Source of the DNA: Pseudobacter sp051955275
Lineage (GTDB): Bacteria; Bacteroidota; Bacteroidia; Chitinophagales; Chitinophagaceae
Direction: 5' to 3'
NCBI RefSeq assembly: GCF_051955275.1
Contig: NZ_JBQCGW010000181.1
Location: 8,430-72,429, forward strand
Length of the DNA stretch: 64,000 nt
In this document: positions 42,419 to 50,669 of the stretch, piece by piece
Layout of the letters: every line of letters starts with the position of its first letter
Position numbering within the stretch: position 1 is the first letter of the stretch
The notes under the pieces: generated by a model
Seen by the model: only the letters and a program-made list of their open reading frames with translations
What the model was told of the DNA's origin: nothing
The model's database searches: none
Position numbers and translations under genes: made by a program

Positions 42419-44062
42419 TTATTCAGCTACTTCTGAGATCACATTACCCACTGCTCCGCTGGGCATCTGGATGCGCAGCATGGCAGCAACAGTAACAGCG
42501 ATATCTGTCATATAGGTTTCGCGGTTGGTCTTGCCGGGTTTCACACCCCATCCATAGAATACGAGGGGAATATGTGAATCATACGGGTTCCAGAGGCCGT
42601 GTGTGGTGCCAGTGGGACCGCCATCGAAATAACCTGGCTGCAGGATCACCTGGATATCTCCGCAACGGCGTGGATAGTATCCGTTGTTGATCATCTTCCT
42701 TACTTTTTCATTGAGAGGAACAGTATTGAGATCATCCATGGCAAAAGCGCGGGAAATTCCGGGCTGTCTGGAGAGGTAATTTACGATAAGGTTCTTGATT
42801 GCTTTCTCATCCAGTTTCAGCGAATCGATCAGACCATGATTCAGGGTCACCTGGTGGTTCCAGGAACCAGTGATCAGTTTGGATGCACCGAAAGCCGCCT
42901 GCAGCATAGGTTCCAGGCCTTTGAGCCATACAGCGTCATCCACCAGTCCACCGGGCAGTCTGTTCTCGATATTGAAACCAGGTACATGCGATACACCATG
43001 GTCAGCACTCAGGAAGAGCAGGTATTGCCCCTTCCCTACTTTGGCATCCAGGAAATCGAAAAGAGAGCCAAGCTCTTTATCGAGTCGCAGGAAACCATCC
43101 TCCGCTTCCATTGAATTCGGACCGAAAGCATGGCCGATATAATCAGGAGACGAGAAGCTTACTGCCAGGAAATCCGTGATATCATCTGCACCGAGCTGCT
43201 CATTGGTAACAGCGGCTTTGGCCATATCGGCAGTGAGCGTATTTCCAAATGGAGTTGTGCTGATAGTGCCATAGTTCTTACCTGCAAAACGGTTCAGATC
43301 ATAAGGAAAACCTTTCTGATCAGCGCCGAAAGGCTTGCCTTCGTAAGGCTTTTCATCAGATGTGCTCTGCACATATGAATTGGCAGGGTACATCAGGTTC
43401 CAGCCCTGTGCATAGTATTTATCGGTCAGTTTCTGTGCATTGAAATCTTTCACCCACTGTGGGAGATCGTTCATATAAAAGGTGGAAGAAACAAAATCGC
43501 CGGTCTTGGGGTCATACCAGTAAGCTGCATTGGCGGAATGCCCGGCAGGCAGGATAGCGCCACGGTCCTTGATAGCTACGCCTACCACTTTGCTCCTGAA
43601 ATTGGTAGCCAGGCGAAGCTCGTCGGCTACTGTAGTAACGAGCATGTTCTTCGGACTCTGAACACCAGCGTCAGAACTGGTACCTACAGACTTAACTGTT
43701 TTGTCTTCAGTACAATAAACAGTACGCTTCAATTCGTTATCATACCAGTTGTTACCGGTAATACCGTGAATAGATGGCACACTTCCTGTATACACACAGG
43801 TATGTCCGCATGCGGTATAGGTAGGTGTGTAAGGAATAAATGTGTTTTCGCAGGTAAAGCCCTTATGCAGCAGGCGTTTGAAACCGCCATCTTCTGCGTA
43901 GCGGTCGTAATAGCGGTAGAGATAGTCCCATCTCATCTGATCTACTACGATGCCTACAACGAGTTTTGGGCGGTCGGGTACGTTGGCCTTGCCTTTCTTT
44001 GATTGTGCAAATAATTGACTCACAATCAGTAACAGGGCCAAAAGAGGGAATAGTTTTCGCAT
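42419..44062 (-). CDS. alkaline phosphatase family protein, PafA-like
   Basis: The 547-residue exported protein (signal MRKLFPLLALLLIVSQLFAQ) matches the PafA phosphatase group of the alkaline phosphatase superfamily: first metal Asp in VVGIVVDQMRWD, nucleophilic Thr in TPTYTACGHTCVYTG, later ligands in FLSADHGVSHVPG and GTTHGLWNPYDSHIPLVFYG. PafA enzymes hydrolyse phosphate monoesters in the periplasm and help phosphate scavenging in Bacteroidota. The gene has a -7 element just upstream and its own terminator, so it is monocistronic. No Pho-box-like site was identified. Confidence 0.93.
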   Translation of the reverse strand: MRKLFPLLALLLIVSQLFAQSKKGKANVPDRPKLVVGIVVDQMRWDYLYRYYDRYAEDGGFKRLLHKGFTCENTFIPYTPTYTACGHTCVYTGSVPSIHGITGNNWYDNELKRTVYCTEDKTVKSVGTSSDAGVQSPKNMLVTTVADELRLATNFRSKVVGVAIKDRGAILPAGHSANAAYWYDPKTGDFVSSTFYMNDLPQWVKDFNAQKLTDKYYAQGWNLMYPANSYVQSTSDEKPYEGKPFGADQKGFPYDLNRFAGKNYGTISTTPFGNTLTADMAKAAVTNEQLGADDITDFLAVSFSSPDYIGHAFGPNSMEAEDGFLRLDKELGSLFDFLDAKVGKGQYLLFLSADHGVSHVPGFNIENRLPGGLVDDAVWLKGLEPMLQAAFGASKLITGSWNHQVTLNHGLIDSLKLDEKAIKNLIVNYLSRQPGISRAFAMDDLNTVPLNEKVRKMINNGYYPRRCGDIQVILQPGYFDGGPTGTTHGLWNPYDSHIPLVFYGWGVKPGKTNRETYMTDIAVTVAAMLRIQMPSGAVGNVISEVAE

Positions 44063-44078
44063 GCGGAGTGATTTACGG

Positions 44079-44086
44079 CAAATGTA
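44079..44086 (-). promoter_or_regulatory. -7 promoter element (TACATTTG) of the phosphatase gene
   Basis: TACATTTG on the minus strand lies 16 bases before the ATG. Confidence 0.5.
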
Positions 44087-44135
44087 ATGCTTAAACTGTT
44101 AAACGTTTATCGTGAACTGGCAATTCAAAATTTGT

Positions 44136-44143
44136 TATTTTTG
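44136..44143 (+). promoter_or_regulatory. -7 promoter element (TATTTTTG) of the alpha-oxoamine synthase gene
   Basis: TATTTTTG fits TAnnTTTG and lies 50 bases upstream of the ATG at 44194. No good -33 TTTG was found at the expected distance. Confidence 0.45.
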
Positions 44144-44193
44144 CGGCACAGAACCGGCTTGAAAAACATTCTATTTTTTAATAATTCAATAAT

Positions 44194-45456
44194 ATGGCAG
44201 ACATTTTTGACAGATTGCTGAAAAACTCTGGTGGACCTATCGGCCAGCACCGCGAAAGAGCGCATGGATATTTTGCTTTTCCTAAACTGGAAGGCGAGAT
44301 CGGAAACAAGATGAAGTTCCGCGGTAAGGAAATGATCGTTTGGAGTCTGAATAACTATCTCGGACTGGCCAATCACCCTGAGATCAGGAAAGTGGATGGT
44401 GACGCTGCTGCGCAATTCGGTCTGGCCCTTCCTATGGGAGCACGTATGATGAGTGGAAACAGCAACTATCATGAGCAACTGGAGAGAGAACTGGCTGCCT
44501 TTGAAGGAAAGGAAGATTCCATTCTTTTCAACTTCGGTTACCAGGGCATGGTGAGCCTCATCGATGTACTCTGCAGCCGCCACGACGTGATTGTATATGA
44601 CGCAGAAAGTCATGCCTGCATTATTGATGGTCTCCGCCTCCATGTTGGCCATAGCTACGTTTACAAACACAACGATATAGAAGACCTGGAGAAACAGCTG
44701 CAGCGCGCCAACGCCATCATCGAAAAACAAAAAGCCGGTGGTATTCTCGTGATCACTGAAGGTGTATTCGGGATGGCCGGTGACCAGGGCAAGCTGAAAG
44801 ACATTGTTTCCCTGAAAGATAAATACGGCTTCAGGATCCTGCTGGATGACGCGCATGGATTCGGAACGCTGGGCAAAACCGGCGCAGGCGCTGGCGAAGA
44901 GCAGGGTGTACAGGATCAGATCGATCTGTACTTCTCAACATTTGCCAAATCAATGGCAAGCATCGGCGCCTTTGTAGCAGGCCCCAAAGCCATCATCGAT
45001 TATATCCGTTATAATATCCGCAGCCAGATCTTCGCCAAGAGCTTACCCATGCCGCTGGTACTGGGCAACCTGAAACGTCTTGACATGCTGCGTACACAGC
45101 CTGCGCTGAAAGACAAACTCTGGAGCAATGCACTGAAACTGCAGAAAGGTCTGAAAGAAAGAGGATTTGATATCGGCAAGACCGATTCTGTGGTAACGCC
45201 TGTGTATATGAAGGGGGGTGTTGAAGAAGCAACTGCCATGGTAATGGACCTCCGTGAAAATCATGGTATCTTCTGCTCTATTGTAGTATACCCTGTAATT
45301 CCAAAAGGGCATATCATTTACCGTTTGATCCCAACTGCTGTTCATACCGATGCAGATATCAATGCAACGCTGGAAGCATTTGAGGCAACGAAGAAGAAGC
45401 TTGATGCCGGAGAGTATAAGGCTACAGCTATTCCTGATATGGCTGAAACAAGATAA
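44194..45456 (+). CDS. alpha-oxoamine synthase family PLP enzyme (serine palmitoyltransferase or cysteate acyltransferase-like)
   Basis: A 420-residue PLP fold type I enzyme of the group that includes KBL, BioF, SPT and cysteate acyltransferase. Motifs: WSLNNYLGLANHPE, DAESHACIIDGLRL (PLP-stacking His), LLDDAHGFGTLGKTGAG, and the Schiff-base Lys252 in STFAKSMASIGAFVAG. Such enzymes condense an amino acid with an acyl thioester with loss of CO2. In Bacteroidota the obvious roles are sphingolipid synthesis (serine plus acyl-CoA or ACP) or sulfonolipid capnine synthesis (cysteate). No acyl carrier protein or reductase gene is next to it, so I cannot choose. Glycine C-acetyltransferase is a weaker alternative, as no threonine dehydrogenase is nearby. 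Confidence 0.85.
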   Translation: MADIFDRLLKNSGGPIGQHRERAHGYFAFPKLEGEIGNKMKFRGKEMIVWSLNNYLGLANHPEIRKVDGDAAAQFGLALPMGARMMSGNSNYHEQLERELAAFEGKEDSILFNFGYQGMVSLIDVLCSRHDVIVYDAESHACIIDGLRLHVGHSYVYKHNDIEDLEKQLQRANAIIEKQKAGGILVITEGVFGMAGDQGKLKDIVSLKDKYGFRILLDDAHGFGTLGKTGAGAGEEQGVQDQIDLYFSTFAKSMASIGAFVAGPKAIIDYIRYNIRSQIFAKSLPMPLVLGNLKRLDMLRTQPALKDKLWSNALKLQKGLKERGFDIGKTDSVVTPVYMKGGVEEATAMVMDLRENHGIFCSIVVYPVIPKGHIIYRLIPTAVHTDADINATLEAFEATKKKLDAGEYKATAIPDMAETR

Positions 45457-45478
45457 TTTATTTTGTAAGAGATATGAG

Positions 45479-45506
45479 AGCCGCCTGTTACAGGGCGGCT
45501 TTTTTT
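45479..45506 (+). terminator. intrinsic terminator after the alpha-oxoamine synthase gene
   Basis: Stem AGCCGCC / GGCGGCT with loop TGTTACAG, followed by TTTTTTTG. Confidence 0.9.
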
Positions 45507-45594
45507 GTGCATGCTTTATTCGGCTTATTGTTTTGTCTTTAGTCGCATCGATGGCTTCTGTGCAGCACCGTAGAGAAGATAAATAGCATGGGGC

Positions 45595-45664
45595 AAAAAA
45601 ATGCCTCCCACAAGGGAGGCACCACTAATCAAATACCATTAACCATTAAACCTTATCCTATGAA
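45595..45664 (-). ncRNA. candidate small RNA, about 70 nt
   Basis: On the minus strand a well-formed promoter (TTG, 17 bases, TATATTTG at 45669-45696) would start a transcript near 45664. It runs through an unstructured GGTTTAATGGTTAATGG region and ends in a perfect terminator TGCCTCCC / GGGAGGCA (plus 45602-45609 and 45614-45621), loop of four, followed by seven T residues. It contains no sizeable reading frame. The spacing of promoter and terminator is that of a typical Bacteroidota sRNA. An alternative is that the terminator ends a long 3' untranslated tail of the thioredoxin-like gene at 46018. Confidence 0.55.
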
Positions 45665-45668
45665 AATT

Positions 45669-45696
45669 CAAATATAAGATGATAGTGGTGGAACAA
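45669..45696 (-). promoter_or_regulatory. promoter of the 45.6-kb small RNA candidate
   Basis: TATATTTG (45669-45676) as -7 element with TTG (45694-45696) 17 bases upstream on the minus strand. No coding gene begins downstream. The remainder of this 560-base gap up to the repeat at 45895 shows no other feature. Confidence 0.5.
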
Positions 45697-45894
45697 TGGT
45701 TGCATAGCTTACTTTTTTTTGGAAGAAAGACCAAAGCAGGCATGAGGAGTAACGTTTGCGGGCAAACGGTGTCAGAATGGGAATAAGATGGGCTGCAAAA
45801 TCGTTTGAGTATGCGGGTTTCAGAAGATCGCAATTGTTCGCAGGAAGTATGTCTTTAAGAAAATTTTAGGAATATTTCATGCATTTTATTTCCC

Positions 45895-46009
45895 AGTGCC
45901 CAGTCGCTCGCGTCCTCCGAGTGATGTTTATTCCATCGTCTCCGGCGACACGGTGTTCGCGAGAGGCGAACCAATAGAAGTCACTCGCGGGGACGCGAGC
46001 GACTGGCAG
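45895..46009. repeat. REP/REPIN-like repeat, copy C (complete symmetrical form)
   Basis: Two REP units face each other: the left, TGCCCAGTCGCTCGCG followed by TCCTCCGAGTGA (45897-45924), and the right, the reverse complement of the same unit (45981-46008), agree almost perfectly over 28 bases. Between them is the second palindrome (CGTCTCCGGCGA ... TTCGCGAGAGGCG around CACGGTG). The whole is 112 bp, like a REPIN (a pair of REPs in inverse orientation). It lies nine bases from the stop of the thioredoxin-like gene. Confidence 0.88.
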
Positions 46010-46017
46010 CAGCATAA

Positions 46018-46551
46018 CTATTTCCAGGTTGATTTGAATTCACGCTGCCATTTTTCGAAGGGAGTTTTTCCGAAATGTCCTTCGCCGAAATATTTCATCA
46101 GCAATTCAATTTCGTTGGGTGCCAGAAAACCGGGAATTGCCTGGGGATCGCCATCAACCGGAATGAAAACTGTGGTGGGATATGAGAGTTGTCCACCGGT
46201 GAGCCAGATGGCAAAATCATTGGTGCGCGCACTTTCGTTGAACCTGTATTCTTTTCCTTTCCAGGTAAAACTCTTTTTGCTCTCTGCGTTTATTTTTACA
46301 GGATAGAATTTTGTGCCTGCATAATCAACCACCTGTTGATTGGCGTAAGTACGTTTATCCATCACACGGCACCAGCCACACCAGTCGGTGTACAGATCAA
46401 TCAGCACAGGCCTTTTCTCCGTCTGCAATTTCGCCGTCACTTCATCCAGTGTCATCCAGTTGAGCTTAGCTGCATCCCCTTCTTTCGGGCGCTGTGCGCA
46501 GGAAAAAACGGTAAGCCAACTGAACAAAATCACGAGTTTCAGGGTTTGCAT
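46018..46551 (-). CDS. thioredoxin-like lipoprotein
   Basis: A 177-residue exported protein. The N-terminus KLVILFSWLTVFSCAQ looks like a lipoprotein signal (lipobox near VFSC). The domain is thioredoxin-fold with active site DWCGWCRVMDKRTY (CGWC), YTDWCGWC preceded by RPVLIDL, and the cis-Pro in SYPTTVFIPVDG. CGWC is typical of DsbD-C or SoxW/thiol:disulfide interchange-type proteins, so a reducing or folding role in the periplasm is likely. The end of the coding sequence is directly followed by REP-like copy C. Partner proteins are not nearby. Confidence 0.88.
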   Translation of the reverse strand: MQTLKLVILFSWLTVFSCAQRPKEGDAAKLNWMTLDEVTAKLQTEKRPVLIDLYTDWCGWCRVMDKRTYANQQVVDYAGTKFYPVKINAESKKSFTWKGKEYRFNESARTNDFAIWLTGGQLSYPTTVFIPVDGDPQAIPGFLAPNEIELLMKYFGEGHFGKTPFEKWQREFKSTWK

Positions 46552-46554
46552 ACT

Positions 46555-46562
46555 TACTTTTG
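46555..46562 (+). promoter_or_regulatory. -7 promoter element (TACTTTTG) of ubiX
   Basis: TACTTTTG lies 28 bases upstream of the ubiX ATG, just beyond the start of the divergent thioredoxin-like gene. It is the same octamer as in the pheA leader promoter. Confidence 0.5.
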
Positions 46563-46590
46563 TTTAAGTTACTAACATAACTCAAATACC

Positions 46591-47166
46591 ATGCATAAAA
46601 TTGTGCTGGCGGTAACTGGCGCCAGTGGCTCCATCTACCCCAAACAGCTGATAGAAAAACTGCTGACCATTCCTGATCAATGGCAGGAACTGGCTGTGGT
46701 GATGTCGGAAAATGCTAAACAGGTTTGGGAAACAGAACTGGATAACAGGGATTATGAAAAATTACTTCATAACCCGGCCCATCATATTACTACCTGGTCT
46801 GTGAATGACTTCCTGGCTCCTTTCGCGTCAGGATCCGGTAAGTTCGATACCATGATCATTGCTCCCTGCTCCATGGGTACACTGGGACGTATTGCCAATG
46901 GCATTTCATCAGATCTCATCACGCGCGCTGCCGATGTAGTATTAAAAGAAAGGCGTAAACTCATCTGTTTAGTGAGAGATACGCCTTATAATCTGATTCA
47001 TATCCGTAATATGGAGACCGTTACACTGGCCGGAGGCATTATCTGCCCTGCTACACCATCTTTCTACAGTAAACCAGCCACTATCGAAGAAGTGGCGGCT
47101 ACCGTTACTGACCGGGTGCTTGACCTGGCCGGCCTTGATATAAAGACCTACCGCTGGGGCAGCTAG
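46591..47166 (+). CDS. ubiX: flavin prenyltransferase UbiX
   Basis: The 191-residue protein has the UbiX markers: LAVTGASGSIYPKQL at the N-terminus, the FMN-binding region APCSMGTLGRIANGISSDL, TRAADVVLKERRKLICLVRD, and TPYNLIHIRNMETVTLAGG with PATPSFY. It attaches a dimethylallyl group to FMN, making prenylated FMN for UbiD-type decarboxylases. No ubiD gene is beside it in this window, so its partner must lie elsewhere. It converges with the LolA-like gene with 15 bases between the stops. Confidence 0.94.
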   Translation: MHKIVLAVTGASGSIYPKQLIEKLLTIPDQWQELAVVMSENAKQVWETELDNRDYEKLLHNPAHHITTWSVNDFLAPFASGSGKFDTMIIAPCSMGTLGRIANGISSDLITRAADVVLKERRKLICLVRDTPYNLIHIRNMETVTLAGGIICPATPSFYSKPATIEEVAATVTDRVLDLAGLDIKTYRWGS

Positions 47167-47181
47167 TAACCGGCTCAGCAT

Positions 47182-47829
47182 TTAGCGAAGATCAACTTCC
47201 TCTACGCCGGGATATTTGCTTTTGTCGAATGTAAAAGTTGCGTCGGGCAATACAGCCTTTCCATTCATGGTATTCACCGTGTAGATGAATTTATTCTGCT
47301 GCTTGTCTATTACCCTGGTGCTGTATAAAGTTTGGGTAGCTTTATCTACCTGCAGGTACACTTTGTGGAACTGTTTGGTCTTGTCAACCGGGGTCAGTTC
47401 AATTTCCTGCAATACTTTTTTCCCTTCTTTCTTTTCTCCGTTGAGTTTGTAAAGGAAGTCCTTATCGTAGAAGTTAGTGAACAGTTTCTGGGGAGTGATA
47501 GAGCTGGCGTCGTTGTTTACCTTATTGATGGTCACTTCGTTAGCGGCTTTGTCGTAGGTCCACACAGTAGCACCGTCGCAGATGATCTCCTGACCGGCCA
47601 TCGTTGCCCTGTATTTACTGCCCTTCATGGAAACAGTTCCTTTTTTTACGCCGAGTGCTTTGCCATTGGCATCTTCATTCTTCAGGGTGAAGTTGGCCTG
47701 AACACCTTTAAAAGTCTTGAATTTAGCGCTTACTGCGTCAAGGATCTTTTTGGCAGCAGGGTCATTCCCTTGTGCAAATCCTGAAAATGAGGCAGTAACG
47801 ATTGCAATAAATATAAATATTTTCTTCAT
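47182..47829 (-). CDS. LolA-like outer membrane lipoprotein carrier protein
   Basis: A 215-residue periplasmic protein with a signal peptide (KKIFIFIAIVTASFSGFAQ). The body is a LolA-type half-barrel: LDAVSAKFKTFKGVQANFTL, GTVSMKGSKYRATMAGQEII, CDGATVWTYDKAANEVTINK, and later KVYLQVDKATQTLYSTRVID. LolA carries lipoproteins across the periplasm. I start it at 47829 rather than at the earlier ATG (47916), which would add a non-signal 29-residue extension. ftsK lies upstream, ending 123 bases before it on the same strand, a pairing frequently seen in Bacteroidota (established context knowledge, not proof of shared function). Confidence 0.9.
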   Translation of the reverse strand: MKKIFIFIAIVTASFSGFAQGNDPAAKKILDAVSAKFKTFKGVQANFTLKNEDANGKALGVKKGTVSMKGSKYRATMAGQEIICDGATVWTYDKAANEVTINKVNNDASSITPQKLFTNFYDKDFLYKLNGEKKEGKKVLQEIELTPVDKTKQFHKVYLQVDKATQTLYSTRVIDKQQNKFIYTVNTMNGKAVLPDATFTFDKSKYPGVEEVDLR

Positions 47830-47952
47830 CTGAGATACTTTTCGTAAAGGCCGCAAAGATATTATTTGCGCGGCACAAGTTTGACGATAATTATACACCG
47901 GGGTTTGCACCGTCATGTCACATTAACATTTTGCTAATGAACGGGCTACGCT

Positions 47953-50556
47953 CTACAGAAAGTTGGCGAGATGCTGCTCGAGGTCCATTTCGGTCTTGAT
48001 CAGTACGTCCCGTGCCTTGCTCCCCTGGCTAGGTCCTACAATTCCTGCGCCCTCCAGCTGATCCATCAGGCGGCCGGCGCGGTTGTACCCCAGTTTCATC
48101 CTGCGTTGAAGCAGGGAGGTGGAGCCAATCTGGCTGGCCACGATCAGCCTGGCGGCGTCTTCAAAGAGGGAATCCCTGTCGCCCAGGTCAAAATCCTTCC
48201 CCTCCATGTCTTTTTCGTCTACATATTCAGGTAAGAGGAATGCCTGGGGATAGCCATTCTGGTTACCGATGCTTTCGCAAACGCTGTCCACTTCCGGGGT
48301 ATCCACAAAAGCGCATTGAAGGCGGGTGAGCTCACCGTTGTAGGAAATGAGCATGTCTCCCTTTCCAATCAGCTGTTCAGCGCCACCTGTATCGAGGATG
48401 GTGCGGGAGTCGATCTTACTGGAAACCTTGAATGCGATACGGGCCGGGAAGTTGGCCTTGATGGTACCGGTGATGATATTTACGGAAGGACGTTGTGTAG
48501 CGATGATCAGGTGGATACCCACGGCACGCGCCAGCTGCGCCAGACGTGCGATCGGCATCTCCACCTCCTTACCAGCCGTCATGATCAGATCCGCAAACTC
48601 ATCCACTACCAGTACAATGAAAGGCAGGTACTGGTGGCCCTTCTGCGGGTTCAGCCTGCGTTTCACGAACTTCTCGTTGTACTCTTTGATATTACGGGTA
48701 CCTGCTTCCTTGAGCAGATCATAACGGTTGTCCATCTCAATACAAAGTGCATTGAGCGTGTTGATCACTTTTTTGGTATCGGTAATGATGGCCTCTTCCT
48801 CTCCGGGAAGTTTTGCCAGGAAATGTCTTTCGATGGTGCGGTACAGGCTCAACTCCACTTTTTTGGGATCCACCAGAACCAGCTTCAGCTGTGACGGATG
48901 TTTCTTATAAAGAAGGGATACCAGGATGGCGTTGAGACCAACCGATTTACCCTGACCGGTAGCACCGGCCATCAGCAGGTGCGGCATGGTAGCCAGGTCA
49001 ACAATGAAATTATCATTATCGATCTTCTTACCGATGGCCACGGGAAGGCTATGGCTGTTGAACTGGAATTTTTCTGAAGCCAGCAATGACTTCATGCTCA
49101 CTACGGTCTTCTTCACATTGGGCACTTCAATACCGATGGTGCCCTTACCGGGGATCGGAGCTATGATACGGATACCAAGGGCCGCTAGGCTGAGGGCAAT
49201 ATCATCTTCCAGGTTCTTGATGCGCGAGATCCGGACACCGGCTGCGGGAACGATCTCGTACAATGTTACGGTTGGACCAACCGTTGCACTGATCTTCTGG
49301 ATATGGATATCGTAGTTCTTAAGCGTGTTGATGATCTGGTTCTTGTTGTTCTCCAGTTCGGCGGGGTCCTGTATGATCTTTTCGCTGCCGTGCTGTTCCA
49401 GCAGGTCGAGCGAAGGATATTTGTAATCGCGGAGGTCCAGGGCCGGATCATAGGGGGCCAGCACAACATTGGGCGGAGGCTCTTCGCCGGCAATTTCCGC
49501 GCCTTCTTCGTTTGCATCTTCGGGTGTGAAGGTCTTGATCTCCAGTTCCAGGTCGGGAACCAACGGCTTTTTGCCTTTGGCCATCACGGGCTCAGGGATC
49601 TCTTCCACCGCTTCTTCTTCCACTTCTTCCTCTTCCTCAAATGGTGCTTCTTCCTCCTCTTCTTCTATTTCTTCTTCCTCCTCTTCAGCGGTAGCATTGA
49701 TCTCCAGTGGCAACAGCTCAGGCTCAGGTTCTTTTTCAATGATCTTGAGGTCCAGTGGAACTTCTTCCTCTTCCACTACGGGAGGAGCCACCATGGGAGC
49801 GATATCTTTAGTGAGCTTGTTCTTCCGGGCAGGTTTTACCGGCTTTTCTTCTTCAGCTTCCTCTTCACCTGTTACCTCACCTGTCTCAGCATCCACATTG
49901 GCCGGGGCCGGCACCGCAGCAGGCTTACGCCTGGGCATGGATGGCACTTTGAAAGTAGGGTTGAAACGCCAGATCACATAGGCCAGTCCACCTGCAAACA
50001 GCAGCACGAAAGTGCCTACATTACCCAGCATCTTCACCAGCCATTCAGAAAGCATTTTACCCAATGCGCCGCCCCACATGAAATCATGTCCTCCTGCAAA
50101 GAAGGCAGCAGCCACACTGATATAGAGAATGCCCGCGATCAGGTAGCGCAGGTTCCTGCCGATGCTGAACAGCTTTCTGCCGAGCAGCATATTCACTCCC
50201 AGTACAAAAAAGAAGGAGCAGAACAGGAAGGATGCGATGCCGAATGCATTATAAAAAAACTGATGGGATACGTATGCGCCGATATTACCCAGCAGGTTGC
50301 TGGTTTTTACATCTGTGGACGGTAATAAGATGGATGCCCCTCTGTGGACCTTGTCATAATCCTCACTCCAGGTAAACAGATAGGATACGAAGGCGATAAA
50401 CAGGAAGGCGCAGAGCAATAATGCCGCTGTTCCCGCGATCTTATGCGTACGTTCGTCTTTTACCAACTCCTTTACGGTAACCTGTACTTCCTGTTCAGGT
50501 TTCAATTTCTCCGGATCGGGCGATTTGCTCTTACTGGACTTTAAGCGATTGGCCAT
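47953..50556 (-). CDS. ftsK: DNA translocase FtsK/SpoIIIE family
   Basis: An 867-residue septal DNA pump. Order: basic N-terminus, four membrane helices at about residues 45-190, a long linker (200-390) with a very acidic low-complexity part (EEEEEEIEEEEEEAPFEEEE), then the alpha and beta motor domains with Walker A MAGATGQGKSVGLNAIL and Walker B VLVVDEFADLIM, and a C-terminal gamma winged helix (LLQRRMKLGYNRAGRLMDQL) that recognises KOPS-like DNA. It clears chromosome ends from the division septum and activates XerCD. The start at 50556 is six bases from a -7 promoter element, so the message may be nearly leaderless. Confidence 0.96.
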   Translation of the reverse strand: MANRLKSSKSKSPDPEKLKPEQEVQVTVKELVKDERTHKIAGTAALLLCAFLFIAFVSYLFTWSEDYDKVHRGASILLPSTDVKTSNLLGNIGAYVSHQFFYNAFGIASFLFCSFFFVLGVNMLLGRKLFSIGRNLRYLIAGILYISVAAAFFAGGHDFMWGGALGKMLSEWLVKMLGNVGTFVLLFAGGLAYVIWRFNPTFKVPSMPRRKPAAVPAPANVDAETGEVTGEEEAEEEKPVKPARKNKLTKDIAPMVAPPVVEEEEVPLDLKIIEKEPEPELLPLEINATAEEEEEEIEEEEEEAPFEEEEEVEEEAVEEIPEPVMAKGKKPLVPDLELEIKTFTPEDANEEGAEIAGEEPPPNVVLAPYDPALDLRDYKYPSLDLLEQHGSEKIIQDPAELENNKNQIINTLKNYDIHIQKISATVGPTVTLYEIVPAAGVRISRIKNLEDDIALSLAALGIRIIAPIPGKGTIGIEVPNVKKTVVSMKSLLASEKFQFNSHSLPVAIGKKIDNDNFIVDLATMPHLLMAGATGQGKSVGLNAILVSLLYKKHPSQLKLVLVDPKKVELSLYRTIERHFLAKLPGEEEAIITDTKKVINTLNALCIEMDNRYDLLKEAGTRNIKEYNEKFVKRRLNPQKGHQYLPFIVLVVDEFADLIMTAGKEVEMPIARLAQLARAVGIHLIIATQRPSVNIITGTIKANFPARIAFKVSSKIDSRTILDTGGAEQLIGKGDMLISYNGELTRLQCAFVDTPEVDSVCESIGNQNGYPQAFLLPEYVDEKDMEGKDFDLGDRDSLFEDAARLIVASQIGSTSLLQRRMKLGYNRAGRLMDQLEGAGIVGPSQGSKARDVLIKTEMDLEQHLANFL

Positions 50557-50561
50557 GATTA

Positions 50562-50569
50562 CAAAGATA
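50562..50569 (-). promoter_or_regulatory. -7 promoter element (TATCTTTG) of ftsK
   Basis: Minus-strand TATCTTTG ends five bases before the chosen ftsK ATG, the same tight spacing as in the pheA leader. The earlier in-frame ATG (50598) would precede the element, which supports the 50556 start. Confidence 0.45.
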
Positions 50570-50669
50570 AGTAGTAGAAAACAACTGTCATATAACAAAT
50601 AAAACCTGCACCAGCACTGGGAAAAATTGTATTTTACAAAGCCAAATCACCGGACAGCGCCAACCCAGG

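Noticed and set aside
45639..45833. 64-codon minus-strand frame in the gene-free stretch
   Set aside because: No family resemblance, Cys/Ser-rich random-looking composition, and it overlaps the sRNA promoter.
49303..50325. 340-codon plus-strand frame within ftsK
   Set aside because: Antisense shadow of the acidic linker and membrane region of ftsK, with low-complexity Phe/Ser runs.
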